This document shows, in pieces, positions 1 to 4,893 of a stretch of 5,025 bases of DNA. Within the stretch, counting starts at the first letter, position 1; every line of letters begins with the position of its first letter. A program made the translations under genes and the position numbers. The notes under the pieces are model-generated. The model was not told the origin of the DNA, made no database searches, and saw nothing but the letters and a program-made list of their open reading frames with translations. The DNA comes from Verrucomicrobiota bacterium (GTDB lineage: Bacteria; Verrucomicrobiota; Verrucomicrobiia; Limisphaerales; AV2): NCBI GenBank assembly GCA_003218935.1, contig QHPA01000302.1:1-5025 (forward strand), written 5' to 3'.

Positions 1-1
1 C

Positions 2-793
2 ACTCGCCAGCGCTGGCTCACGGCCATCAAAGACAAGGCGCTCGACTCCATCCGAAACATGGTCGTGCTGGAAACGCAGGCCGAACATTTCCTGAAGGTC
101 TTGGAGAAAGGTTCGGTTTGCACGAACATCTACTTGCGCCGAATTCACAATTTCGCCTTGGACATGAACTGGCTGCCGTGGCCAGTGCTGCCGAAGAAGC
201 GCTGGCCGGTCATCAAGTTCAAGGAGAAACGCGGCATCACCTGGGAAGAACATCAGGCCATCGTCACTCGCGAGCAGAATCCCGAACGCAAGGCGTTTTA
301 TCAACTGGCGTGGCATCTGGGCGCCTCTCAGTCGGACATCGCCTTCCTGGAAGCCGAGAACATTGATTGGGAAAGCAACGTTATCAGCTTTGCCCGGAAG
401 AAAACCGGCTCGATTGCGCTGATGCGGTTTGACGAGGAGACCGCCCAACTGCTCCGCTCGCTTCCCAACCGTGGACCGTTGTTTCCTTATCTGCGAAGTG
501 TCCGGGCCGGTGACCGTTCGACCGAATTCCACCAACGTTGCGTTGGTTTGGGAATCAAAGGCGTCTCGCTGCATTCGTACCGGTATGCCTGGGCGGAACG
601 GGCGAAGAAGGCGGGCTATCCCGAACGGTTCGCACAGGAGGCCCTTGGGCACAACAGCAAGGCCGTCCATCGGGCGTATGCGCGCAAGGCGAAAGTGGAA
701 CTTCCGCCACTGGGCGAATACGAAAAGCAGCGGGCCAAATTCGCGGAGGCAGCCAAGAGCCTTGAGCCGGTGGCTCGCGCCGTCAACGCCTGA
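2..793 (+). CDS. Tyrosine recombinase/integrase (5' end outside window)
   Basis: C-terminal part of a phage-type site-specific recombinase, which cuts and rejoins DNA through a covalent tyrosine intermediate. The frame is open from base 2. The first Met (base 59) has no Shine-Dalgarno site and lies inside what looks like the helical core-binding domain, so the true start is probably upstream. Numbering from that Met, the catalytic domain holds a beta-hairpin lysine (K114 or K115), the H-x-x-R motif (H172, R175), the LGH histidine H198, and Y207 nine residues later, the usual spacing for the nucleophile. The first catalytic arginine, normally in a G-L-R-x-S-E context, is missing: the matching stretch is GASQSDI, with Ser90 in that position. 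A conserved-looking tail follows Y207 (PPLGEYEK). The gene ends 14 bases before a small membrane-protein gene, so the two are probably cotranscribed. The recombinase fold is clear; whether it is active is not. Confidence 0.88.
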   Translation, partial: TRQRWLTAIKDKALDSIRNMVVLETQAEHFLKVLEKGSVCTNIYLRRIHNFALDMNWLPWPVLPKKRWPVIKFKEKRGITWEEHQAIVTREQNPERKAFYQLAWHLGASQSDIAFLEAENIDWESNVISFARKKTGSIALMRFDEETAQLLRSLPNRGPLFPYLRSVRAGDRSTEFHQRCVGLGIKGVSLHSYRYAWAERAKKAGYPERFAQEALGHNSKAVHRAYARKAKVELPPLGEYEKQRAKFAEAAKSLEPVARAVNA

Positions 794-807
794 AAGAAGG
801 AGGCACT

Positions 808-1101
808 ATGAATCAGCATCCTGTCGTTCTGCTCGACCCAGTGTTCCGCTGGTTGGACCATCTTGTCCGGGACTATGGACTCTACATTTACATGGTCTGC
901 GTCTGGCTGTCGCCGCTCCTGATTGCGTGGATTCTGAGCGGGGGTTTTTGGCGGAGGCCACCCCGCCGGCGGTACATCGGCATGGCGCCGCTCGTCATTC
1001 AGCAGACTAAGGCAACGCCGCCACCATTGCCGCCGATCATCGGACGGAAATCCAGCCCGCTGTCAGACGACGACGAGGCCACGGACTCCTTTGCAGCATG
1101 A
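808..1101 (+). CDS. Small single-pass membrane protein, unknown function
   Basis: A 97-residue protein that I do not recognise. A strong Shine-Dalgarno sequence (AAGGAGG, 797-803) lies 4 bases before the ATG, which fixes the start and argues that the gene is real. Residues 23-44 form one hydrophobic helix (Y-G-L-Y-I-Y-M-V-C-V-W-L-S-P-L-L-I-A-W-I-L) containing a central proline. It is followed by an arginine cluster (R49, R50, R53-R55), so the positive-inside rule puts the C-terminus in the cytoplasm. The C-terminal half is a proline-rich linker (PPPLPP, residues 71-76) ending in an acidic stretch (DDDE, 87-90). It sits 14 bases downstream of the integrase stop and probably shares its transcript. 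It ends just before the hairpin at 1111-1144. No enzymatic motif is visible. Confidence 0.72.
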   Translation: MNQHPVVLLDPVFRWLDHLVRDYGLYIYMVCVWLSPLLIAWILSGGFWRRPPRRRYIGMAPLVIQQTKATPPPLPPIIGRKSSPLSDDDEATDSFAA

Positions 1102-1110
1102 GTTGGAAAA

Positions 1111-1144
1111 ATGGCGCGAGCGGAAAATACTCCGCTCGCGCCAT
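1111..1144. terminator. Hairpin terminator between convergent genes
   Basis: A perfect inverted repeat: ATGGCGCGAGCGG (1111-1123) pairs with CCGCTCGCGCCAT (1132-1144), and A1124-T1131 adds a 14th pair, leaving a 6-base loop. It sits 9 bases after the stop of the plus-strand membrane-protein gene and 8 bases after the stop of the minus-strand operon. Read on the minus strand the stem is followed by TTTT (1110-1107), a short U-tract, so it best fits an intrinsic terminator for the minus-strand operon. On the plus strand no T-run follows, so termination there would be weaker or rely on the stem alone. Confidence 0.72.
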
Positions 1145-1152
1145 CGAACAGA

Positions 1153-1497
1153 TCAATGATCTGCGTCGGCAGACTCGGCCGCAACCGCGCCTTGGCGCGA
1201 TTGACGCTCGGCCGTTGTGCCCTGACCTTTCCGGATGTTCTTGTAGCGCCAGTATTCCACAATCGCGTCCGACGCTTTGCCGTACCATTTTTCATCACGC
1301 CGCAGGTCTTCCAGCGCAGCCGCCAGAAAATACTTTTGACCGTTATACGCCGGACGGCCGAGCGGCTTCAACAGACCGCTGGCCATAAGAATCGTAATCT
1401 CATCAGGCGTAAATCCGAGGAACCAAGCGGCTTGCTCTTTCGTCAGTCGGCCCGGTGGAGCCTTCAAATTCAGAAATTTTTCAATGTCTTGATGCAT
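1153..1497 (-). CDS. Small excisionase-like helix-turn-helix protein
   Basis: A 114-residue protein. Residues 18-48 (starting RLTKEQAAWFLGF) read as a winged helix-turn-helix of the excisionase/MerR-like type: a 'use this column, look up this row' layout with a conserved-looking GLLKPLG wing. It is followed by an amphipathic segment rich in Trp, Tyr and charge (residues 62-91, including EKWYGKASDAIVEYW). The C-terminal 20 residues are low-complexity and polar. The start is supported by AGGAGG (1502-1507 on the minus strand), 4 bases before the ATG. That site overlaps the stop codon of the preceding minus-strand gene, so translation is probably coupled. Likely role, by inference: DNA-binding accessory factor or regulator of the nearby integrase. 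It resembles small proteins I associate with Verrucomicrobiota mobile regions, but that is memory, not a search. Confidence 0.78.
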   Translation of the reverse strand: MHQDIEKFLNLKAPPGRLTKEQAAWFLGFTPDEITILMASGLLKPLGRPAYNGQKYFLAAALEDLRRDEKWYGKASDAIVEYWRYKNIRKGQGTTAERQSRQGAVAAESADADH

Positions 1498-1500
1498 ATA

Positions 1501-1507
1501 CCCTCCT
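1501..1507 (-). promoter_or_regulatory. Ribosome binding site overlapping upstream stop codon
   Basis: On the minus strand the sequence reads TAGGAGGG then TAT then ATG. The TAG stop of the 288-residue gene (1508-1506) supplies the first bases of the Shine-Dalgarno site for the 114-residue gene starting at 1497. This arrangement ties translation of the second protein to that of the first. Confidence 0.7.
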
Positions 1508-2372
1508 ACACTCTAAATCCGTGACCGACGGAATGGGTTACTTTGCGGTTTTGCGAAATCGTTTCCTCATTCGCGATTGCCTGGTGGCACCGTTCTGTAA
1601 TCGCGGCCACAATATGGCCGGGCCGATGATCGGGAAATTGTTCCCAAACGATTTTCTGCGATTTGGCCGTGAGATTACTGGCCATGAATTCCAAGGTGTG
1701 TTGTGCATTCGCTGTAAAATCCCGGTTCAGTTTCACGGGATCGTCTCCTTGCAGCAGAATTTCGGCGCTGCCGTTGTGCTTGCCGTATAGCGATTCCGGC
1801 CGAAACCGTTCGATTACCGCGAACTCGCCATCTGCTCGCTGGCCGAGCAAAATATCGCTCTTACCCAGGGCTAAGAGTTTGGCGCGAATTTCCCATCGAC
1901 CGATCCGCGGACTTTCAATTTCCGCTTCCTCAAAATCGGAAAGCCCGTTGGCATCTTTCAATTGCTCTCGCAGCTTTGTTGCAGACTCAAGTTCGGACGC
2001 TATGGCCCCGAAAGCGGCGCGGTAGCCCTTGATTTCCGTTTCAGTAAGGTGCGCCGCACCACCGGCCACGCTGTATGCGATGCGTTCGCCATTTCGTCGA
2101 AGCCCGCCGAACGTCCGCTCGATGCCCAGGCGATCATCGGGCAAATCTGTTTCCTGAACATGGCTTGGAAGGGCCAGTGTGCTTACGGGCGAGCGGGCCA
2201 CGCGTTCCAATTCGCTCTCTGGAATCGCCATTTCGCCTGACCTCAGCCGTGTCGATTTGATTTCGCCTGCCTGAATGCGCGAGAGCAGGCTGAATTCGTG
2301 CAGACCGAGCAGAGCGGCGCTCTGGTCAATCGTGAGCGCGCTCTGGCCCAGCGTCTCTTTCATCACTTGCAT
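1506..2372 (-). CDS. Helix-turn-helix protein with long uncharacterised C-terminal region
   Basis: A 288-residue protein from the chosen start. The frame is open 27 codons further upstream (to 2453), but that extension is arginine-rich and lacks a ribosome binding site, whereas the ATG at 2372 has AAGGA (2385-2381) 8 bases ahead. A second ATG three codons later (2363) is also possible. Residues 12-58 (ALTIDQSAALLGLHEFSLL...MAIPESELERV) look like an excisionase-type winged helix-turn-helix. Residues 108-142 are helical and charged, possibly a short coiled coil. The rest (about 150-288) is mixed alpha/beta with no motif I recognise. It is the first gene of a two-gene operon with the smaller helix-turn-helix gene, whose ribosome binding site overlaps this stop codon. 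The pair lies opposite the integrase unit, as regulator/excisionase genes of mobile elements often do. DNA binding is a reasonable inference; the target is unknown. Confidence 0.75.
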   Translation of the reverse strand: MQVMKETLGQSALTIDQSAALLGLHEFSLLSRIQAGEIKSTRLRSGEMAIPESELERVARSPVSTLALPSHVQETDLPDDRLGIERTFGGLRRNGERIAYSVAGGAAHLTETEIKGYRAAFGAIASELESATKLREQLKDANGLSDFEEAEIESPRIGRWEIRAKLLALGKSDILLGQRADGEFAVIERFRPESLYGKHNGSAEILLQGDDPVKLNRDFTANAQHTLEFMASNLTAKSQKIVWEQFPDHRPGHIVAAITERCHQAIANEETISQNRKVTHSVGHGFRV

Positions 2373-2380
2373 AACTACTT

Positions 2381-2385
2381 TCCTT
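2381..2385 (-). promoter_or_regulatory. Ribosome binding site deciding the start at 2372
   Basis: On the minus strand AGAAAGGA precedes the ATG at 2372 with an 8-base spacer. No comparable site stands before the in-frame upstream ATG at 2453, so translation most likely begins at 2372. Confidence 0.55.
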
Positions 2386-2471
2386 TCTCTCTGCCGAAAC
2401 CCTGCCGCCGAACCGGGGAAGCGGATGGAGCGAGACGACCGGTCCCGCGTCACCGTGCTTCAGGTTCAGAG

Positions 2472-2482
2472 TCGAATTTCGA
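2472..2482. promoter_or_regulatory. Possible operator: short perfect palindrome
   Basis: TCGAA-T-TTCGA, a perfect 5-bp inverted repeat around one central base. It lies just downstream of the tentative minus-strand -10 element, about where transcription of the helix-turn-helix operon would begin, a usual place for an autoregulatory operator. Only one copy is seen and the length is modest, so chance cannot be excluded. Confidence 0.2.
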
Positions 2483-2491
2483 GCGTGTTTC

Positions 2492-2521
2492 ATTACTCTT
2501 CAAATAGCACAGTCCCATCAA
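2492..2521 (-). promoter_or_regulatory. Tentative promoter of the minus-strand operon
   Basis: On the minus strand TTGATG (2521-2516) and AGTAAT (2497-2492) are separated by 18 bases. Each matches the sigma-70 consensus at 4 of 6 positions. The predicted start near 2485 would leave a leader of about 110 bases before the ATG at 2372. This is weak evidence, because consensus rules for this organism are not known. Confidence 0.22.
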
Positions 2522-2525
2522 TAAC

Positions 2526-2546
2526 GTGGTGCCCACAGGGCACCAC
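2526..2546. repeat. GTGCCC palindrome, hairpin with 3-base loop
   Basis: GTGGTGCCC (2526-2534) and GGGCACCAC (2538-2546) form a perfect 9-bp stem around ACA. The plus strand continues with TTTCCC, which gives only weak terminator character. The core GTGCCC/GGGCAC is shared with the two palindromes at 2918-2934 and 2955-2971, so this is probably one member of a small family of dispersed palindromic repeats. Confidence 0.6.
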
Positions 2547-2702
2547 TTTCCCTGATGGATTTTCCTGATTGGACGTGCCAAAGATTTCGATTTTCATAGC
2601 GCCGCGATTCTGCCCAAAATGGGAGGAGTGGAGATGTATGTGTTACACAAACGTCCCGCGTCTCGGCCGGCGCGTCCGGACTGCTCAAGCGACTGTGTCG
2701 AT

Positions 2703-2746
2703 GGTTCGCGCATTTCTAGAGGGTGGTTCGCGCATTTCTAGAGGGT
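2703..2746. repeat. Perfect 22-base tandem duplication
   Basis: Two identical, directly adjacent 22-base units (2703-2724 and 2725-2746). Each unit starts GGTTCGCGC and ends CTAGAGGGT, with ATTT in between. No mismatch separates the copies, so the duplication is recent or maintained. Two copies with no spacer do not make a CRISPR array. A paired binding site for a recombinase or regulator, or a replication-slippage product, would both fit. Confidence 0.8.
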
Positions 2747-2765
2747 TTACCACACCACGACGGGA

Positions 2766-2793
2766 GGAGTTGTTCGGAAATCTGAACAACTTC
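2766..2793. repeat. 12-bp hairpin with 4-base loop
   Basis: GGAGTTGTTCGG (2766-2777) can pair with CTGAACAACTTC (2782-2793) around AAAT. Ten pairs are Watson-Crick and two are G-U in the plus-strand RNA. The inner GTTGTTC/GAACAAC is perfect on both strands. No T-run follows, so this is not a standard intrinsic terminator. It starts 20 bases after the tandem duplication. Confidence 0.5.
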
Positions 2794-2915
2794 AGCACTA
2801 TCGATTCTGGAGAAGTACGGGGGACCAGCCCTCGCTGCTGTTGGCCGCACTTGCACAGACCTCAGAGCGTCTGATACCGCATCATGCCGGGACTGTAGTC
2901 GTGTTTGAGGAAAAG

Positions 2916-2973
2916 TCTGTGCCCTTGGGGCACAATCTGCGTCCAATGTCATTTTGTGCCCCAACGGCACAGA
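2916..2973. repeat. Nested inverted repeat built from two GTGCC palindromes
   Basis: Arms 2916-2935 and 2954-2973 are reverse complements over 20 positions with one C-C mismatch (2924/2965), around an 18-base centre. Each arm is itself nearly palindromic: TGTGCCC-TTG-GGGCACA (2918-2934) and TGTGCC-CCAAC-GGCACA (2955-2971). Single strands can therefore fold as one long hairpin or as two short ones. Inverted pairs of short palindromes are the layout of REP/BIME-type intergenic elements, and the core matches the hairpin at 2526-2546. Confidence 0.68.
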
Positions 2974-3083
2974 AAGAGACGGCTGATCTGGCTTTGGAGC
3001 TTGTTCGGGCCGTTCTGGCGTGATTTCACGGAAGGCGAACCAACGGTAAAGGGGGCAGCAGCACGGCGAAATGGGGCGAACAG

Positions 3084-3144
3084 GCGCAGCACACGATTGA
3101 TTGGTGGTTCAGACTCGGACGCAATCAATCGTGACGGGCTGCGC
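3084..3144. repeat. Long interrupted inverted repeat upstream of helicase gene
   Basis: Inner arms CACGATTGATTG (3092-3103) and CAATCAATCGTG (3122-3133) are a perfect 12-bp match around an 18-base loop. Outer arms GCGCAGC (3084-3090) and GCTGCGC (3138-3144) are a perfect 7-bp match, and the two stems are separated by a bulge (A3091 against ACGG 3134-3137). The whole is a 61-base stem-bulge-stem about 100 bases before the start at 3248. It could be a structured RNA leader, a single-strand recombination site or a protein-binding site. It lacks a following T-run. Confidence 0.6.
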
Positions 3145-3247
3145 GGACCCTAAGTGCGCAGAATCAACCGACTCCTATCCCTCGCGCCTTGCATGAGAGG
3201 ACGCGCTCTGGCAGTCTGCTGAAGCGGGAAGCTAACAATACGTCGAA

Positions 3248-4366
3248 ATGTCCTCTGACCTGACATTCATCACGAACGAACCTGGCAAACATCTGGGCAA
3301 CCGTTTCGGCGTGTTGCTCGGAGACGACACGCGGTTGTTTGATTGTCTCGTCGGCTACTTCTTCATCAGCGGCTTTCACAGACTCCATCCCGCGCTCACC
3401 AGCACTGAGAAAATTCGCATTCTCATCGGCATCAAAACCGACCGGGCGACCTACGAGCTTATTCAGACCGCAAAAGAGCAGCAGGAATTCGTCCTGGAAT
3501 CTCACGCGCACGTCCGGGAGCAGTTGCCGGACGAAATCCTGGGTGAGTTTCAGAAATCCGGCGACAGTTCCGAGATCGAGGATGGTGTCCGTAAATTCGT
3601 CGAGTGGATCAAGTCCGGCAAGCTGGAAGTCCGCGCCTATCCGTCGGAGCGCGTCCACGCCAAGCTCTACATCATGACGTTCCATGAGGGCGACCGCGAC
3701 AAGGGCCGGGTCATCACGGGTTCGAGCAACTTCACGGAGGCGGGTTTGCAGGATAATCTGGAGTTCAACGTCGAATTGAAGAACCGCTCCGACTACGATT
3801 TCGCTCAGCAGAAATTCAACGAGCTTTGGGCCAAAGCCGTGGACGTGACCAAGGATTACGTCACGACTATCGAAGTCAAATCGCCCTTCGCTCAGTTCAC
3901 GCCCTACGAACTCTATTTGAAATTCCTCTACGAGTATTTTCGTGGCGAACTCAACCTGCCGGACGAGATCGAAGACATGTATCTTCCCGCGGGCTTCAAG
4001 AAACTGAAATACCAGGAAGAGGCCGTGCTGAATGCCCGGAAGGTTCTCGACGAATACGGTGGTGCGTTTCTGTCCGACGTGGTCGGCCTGGGTAAAACCT
4101 ACATGTCCGCACTGCTGGCCCAGCACCTCAACGAGCCTTGCCTCGTCATCGCGCCGCCGCACTTGCTCGACGAACACAATCCCGGCTCGTGGCCGAACGT
4201 CTTCCGCGAATTCGGTGTGCGCGGTTACCTGTGCGAGTCCCTCGGCAAGCTGGAATCTCTGCTGGACCGCGACCTCTCGAAGTTCAAGACCGTTTTTATT
4301 GATGAGTCGCACCGCTACGGGCTGACCCCGGAAGAAATCGCCATCGTGGAATGCGCAGACAAATGA
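3248..4366 (+). CDS. PLD-like nuclease/helicase, truncated and fused to a methyltransferase tail
   Basis: A 372-residue protein. Residues 1-205 resemble a phospholipase-D-family nuclease half: H137-A-K139 followed by G158-S-S-N161 and E173 is the HKD-type active-site pattern (HxK...GSxN). Residues 250-356 are the start of a superfamily 2 helicase/translocase: Y255-Q256 region, Walker A G280-L-G-K283-T284, motif Ia around 298-307 (CLVIAPPHLL), and Walker B D352-E-S-H355. Intact relatives go on through a SAT motif and a second RecA domain and are usually several hundred residues longer. Here, right after DESHR, the sequence becomes YGLTPEEIAIVECADK and stops. That 16-residue end is the characteristic C-terminus of N6-adenine/type IIG DNA methyltransferases, not of helicases. 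The frame is intact across the join, so a stable protein with nuclease potential is possible, but motor activity should be lost. It probably came from a restriction or phage-defence locus. No strong ribosome binding site is visible (GCGGGAA lies well upstream of the ATG). Confidence 0.82.
   Translation: MSSDLTFITNEPGKHLGNRFGVLLGDDTRLFDCLVGYFFISGFHRLHPALTSTEKIRILIGIKTDRATYELIQTAKEQQEFVLESHAHVREQLPDEILGEFQKSGDSSEIEDGVRKFVEWIKSGKLEVRAYPSERVHAKLYIMTFHEGDRDKGRVITGSSNFTEAGLQDNLEFNVELKNRSDYDFAQQKFNELWAKAVDVTKDYVTTIEVKSPFAQFTPYELYLKFLYEYFRGELNLPDEIEDMYLPAGFKKLKYQEEAVLNARKVLDEYGGAFLSDVVGLGKTYMSALLAQHLNEPCLVIAPPHLLDEHNPGSWPNVFREFGVRGYLCESLGKLESLLDRDLSKFKTVFIDESHRYGLTPEEIAIVECADK
4316..4366 (+). repeat. 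Methyltransferase-tail repeat, copy A
   Basis: The codons for Y-G-L-T-P-E-E-I-A-I-V-E-C-A-D-K and stop. From the GGG codon (4319) it aligns codon for codon with 4839-4890, apart from one inserted base there. The stretch ATCGCCATCGTG is identical in both, and most other differences are third-position changes. This indicates common descent of the two gene ends, with long divergence under protein-level selection. Confidence 0.7.
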
Positions 4367-4383
4367 AACCAGAGCCTTGAACG

Positions 4384-4767
4384 ATGCACTTCACCATTGA
4401 ACGCAAGCGGTTGGTTAAAATGCTCGAAAGCGTCAGGCGAAAATTGCCGGGCCAGAAGCGCAAAGACAAGGAGGTGCGGTTGTATGCATGCGCGGCGCGA
4501 GTGTTCGTGGAAGCGAACGGCGTGACGGCCGGCGAGGAAGCGCTGGTATTGCGCGACGGGGGTTGTCGGCAGCCTCTGGAGCAATTTCTGGCTCTCGTCA
4601 AATCGTATGCCAACAAGGAGAACGTGACTATCGAGGCGGATGAACTCTCGTTGCGGATGTTCACCAGCACGCGAACAGTCTCGGATTTCACGCGCGACGT
4701 GAAACCCCCGGTGGATTTTGTGGTGGGCGGCGTCACCGATACGTGGGTAGCGGGCGGAAACAAATGA
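4384..4767 (+). CDS. Single-domain DnaN (sliding clamp)-like protein
   Basis: A 127-residue protein. Its N-terminus MHFTIERKRLVKMLESV resembles the start of bacterial DNA polymerase III beta subunit (E. coli DnaN begins MKFTVEREHLLKPLQQV). The later pattern also fits domain 1 of the clamp: an 'R-V-F-V-E-A-N' beta strand (39-45), then P64-L-E-Q-F-L-A-L-V-K (helix, DnaN PARKFFDIC), then V81-T-I-E-A-D-E-L-S-L-R-M (DnaN IAVQLEGERMLVR), then S100...P108-P-V-D-F (DnaN LPAADF). DnaN has three such domains in about 365 residues; this protein is one domain long and ends cleanly. The start follows the helicase stop by 17 bases with no strong ribosome binding site, so re-initiation is likely. Its stop overlaps the next ATG (ATGA, 4764-4767), suggesting coupling. 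Whether it forms rings, binds DNA or clamp partners is unknown. The DnaN assignment is from recalled sequence, not a search. Confidence 0.68.
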   Translation: MHFTIERKRLVKMLESVRRKLPGQKRKDKEVRLYACAARVFVEANGVTAGEEALVLRDGGCRQPLEQFLALVKSYANKENVTIEADELSLRMFTSTRTVSDFTRDVKPPVDFVVGGVTDTWVAGGNK

Positions 4768-4890
4768 AATTACCCACCGCAGCCAAAACGGACACGAGTC
4801 CGCTCGAGCGGGAGATCGACGAGTTGGTCTATGCGATCGGCGGCCTGACGCCCGGAGGAAATCGCCATCGTGCAAGGCGCAGCCAAGTGA
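4764..4890 (+). pseudogene. Short ORF with frameshifted methyltransferase C-terminal tail
   Basis: Starts at an ATG overlapping the stop of the clamp-like gene (ATGA). It translates as MKLPTAAKTDTSPLEREIDE followed by LVYAIGGLTP, after which the frame breaks. Removing one G from CCCGGAGG (4851-4858) restores PEEIAIVQGAAK and a stop at 4888-4890. The restored end, roughly E-I-D-x-L-V-Y-x-x-x-G-L-T-P-E-E-I-x-I-V, is the standard C-terminus of N6-adenine/type IIG methyltransferases. Read as it stands, the protein is 46 residues and ends at 4902-4904 with an Arg-rich nonsense tail. It may be a remnant of a methyltransferase gene, a genuine small protein with a recent frameshift, or a sequencing error in a G-rich spot. 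It has its own ATG and a sensible 5' part, so it may once have been a stand-alone 41-residue protein. Confidence 0.55.
4839..4890 (+). repeat. Methyltransferase-tail repeat, copy B
   Basis: Second copy of the gene-end sequence found at 4316-4366, in direct orientation about 520 bases away, with one extra G at 4854/4855. The two copies bracket the clamp-like gene. They are too diverged to be a fresh duplication, but their parallel stops show they are homologous gene ends. Confidence 0.68.
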
Positions 4891-4893
4891 GCT

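Larger units (their letters stand above)
2547..3247. other. Long non-coding stretch rich in repeats and hairpins
   Basis: No convincing gene lies between the minus-strand operon and the helicase gene. The open frames here (for example 2569-2874, 2841-3023 and 2905-3153 on plus, 2716-2970 on minus) give low-complexity, Arg/Pro/Cys-rich translations without recognisable domains and without good ribosome binding sites, and they run through the repeats. What the stretch does hold is structure: a 22-base tandem duplication (2703-2746), a 12-bp hairpin (2766-2793), a long nested inverted repeat (2916-2973) and an interrupted inverted repeat (3084-3144). It could be a recombination or regulatory region, a set of decayed mobile sequences, or the source of an untranslated RNA. 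The sequence alone does not decide. Confidence 0.6.

Noticed and set aside
1111..1524. Plus-strand open frames opposite the 114-residue gene
   Set aside because: They run through the terminator hairpin and give no domain. The minus-strand protein has a strong ribosome binding site and a helix-turn-helix pattern.
2373..2453. Upstream start for the larger helix-turn-helix protein
   Set aside because: The extra 27 residues are Arg/Ser-rich, there is no Shine-Dalgarno site before the ATG at 2453, and they overlap the likely leader and the ribosome binding site at 2381-2385.
2703..2746. CRISPR array
   Set aside because: Only two units, directly adjacent with no spacer, and no cas genes in the window.
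3100..3130. tRNA fragment or T-loop-like GGTTC sequence as an attachment site
   Set aside because: GGTTCAGACTC does not match the T-loop consensus, and no cloverleaf or acceptor stem can be drawn around it.
3084..3144. Integron attC site
   Set aside because: The arms lack the required RYYYAAC/GTTRRRY core motifs and the adjacent recombinase is not an integron-type integrase by any motif I can see.
2569..3153. Plus-strand open frames in the non-coding region
   Set aside because: They run through tandem and inverted repeats, lack good starts and show no recognisable protein features.
3164..4312. Long minus-strand open frame (382 codons)
   Set aside because: It lies antisense to the nuclease/helicase gene, whose translation has clear motifs (HxK, GLGKT, DESH). 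The antisense translation has none and is a codon-bias shadow.
4315..4875. Minus-strand open frame opposite the clamp-like gene
   Set aside because: Arg/His/Ser-rich translation without motifs, antisense to a better-supported gene; no ribosome binding site.
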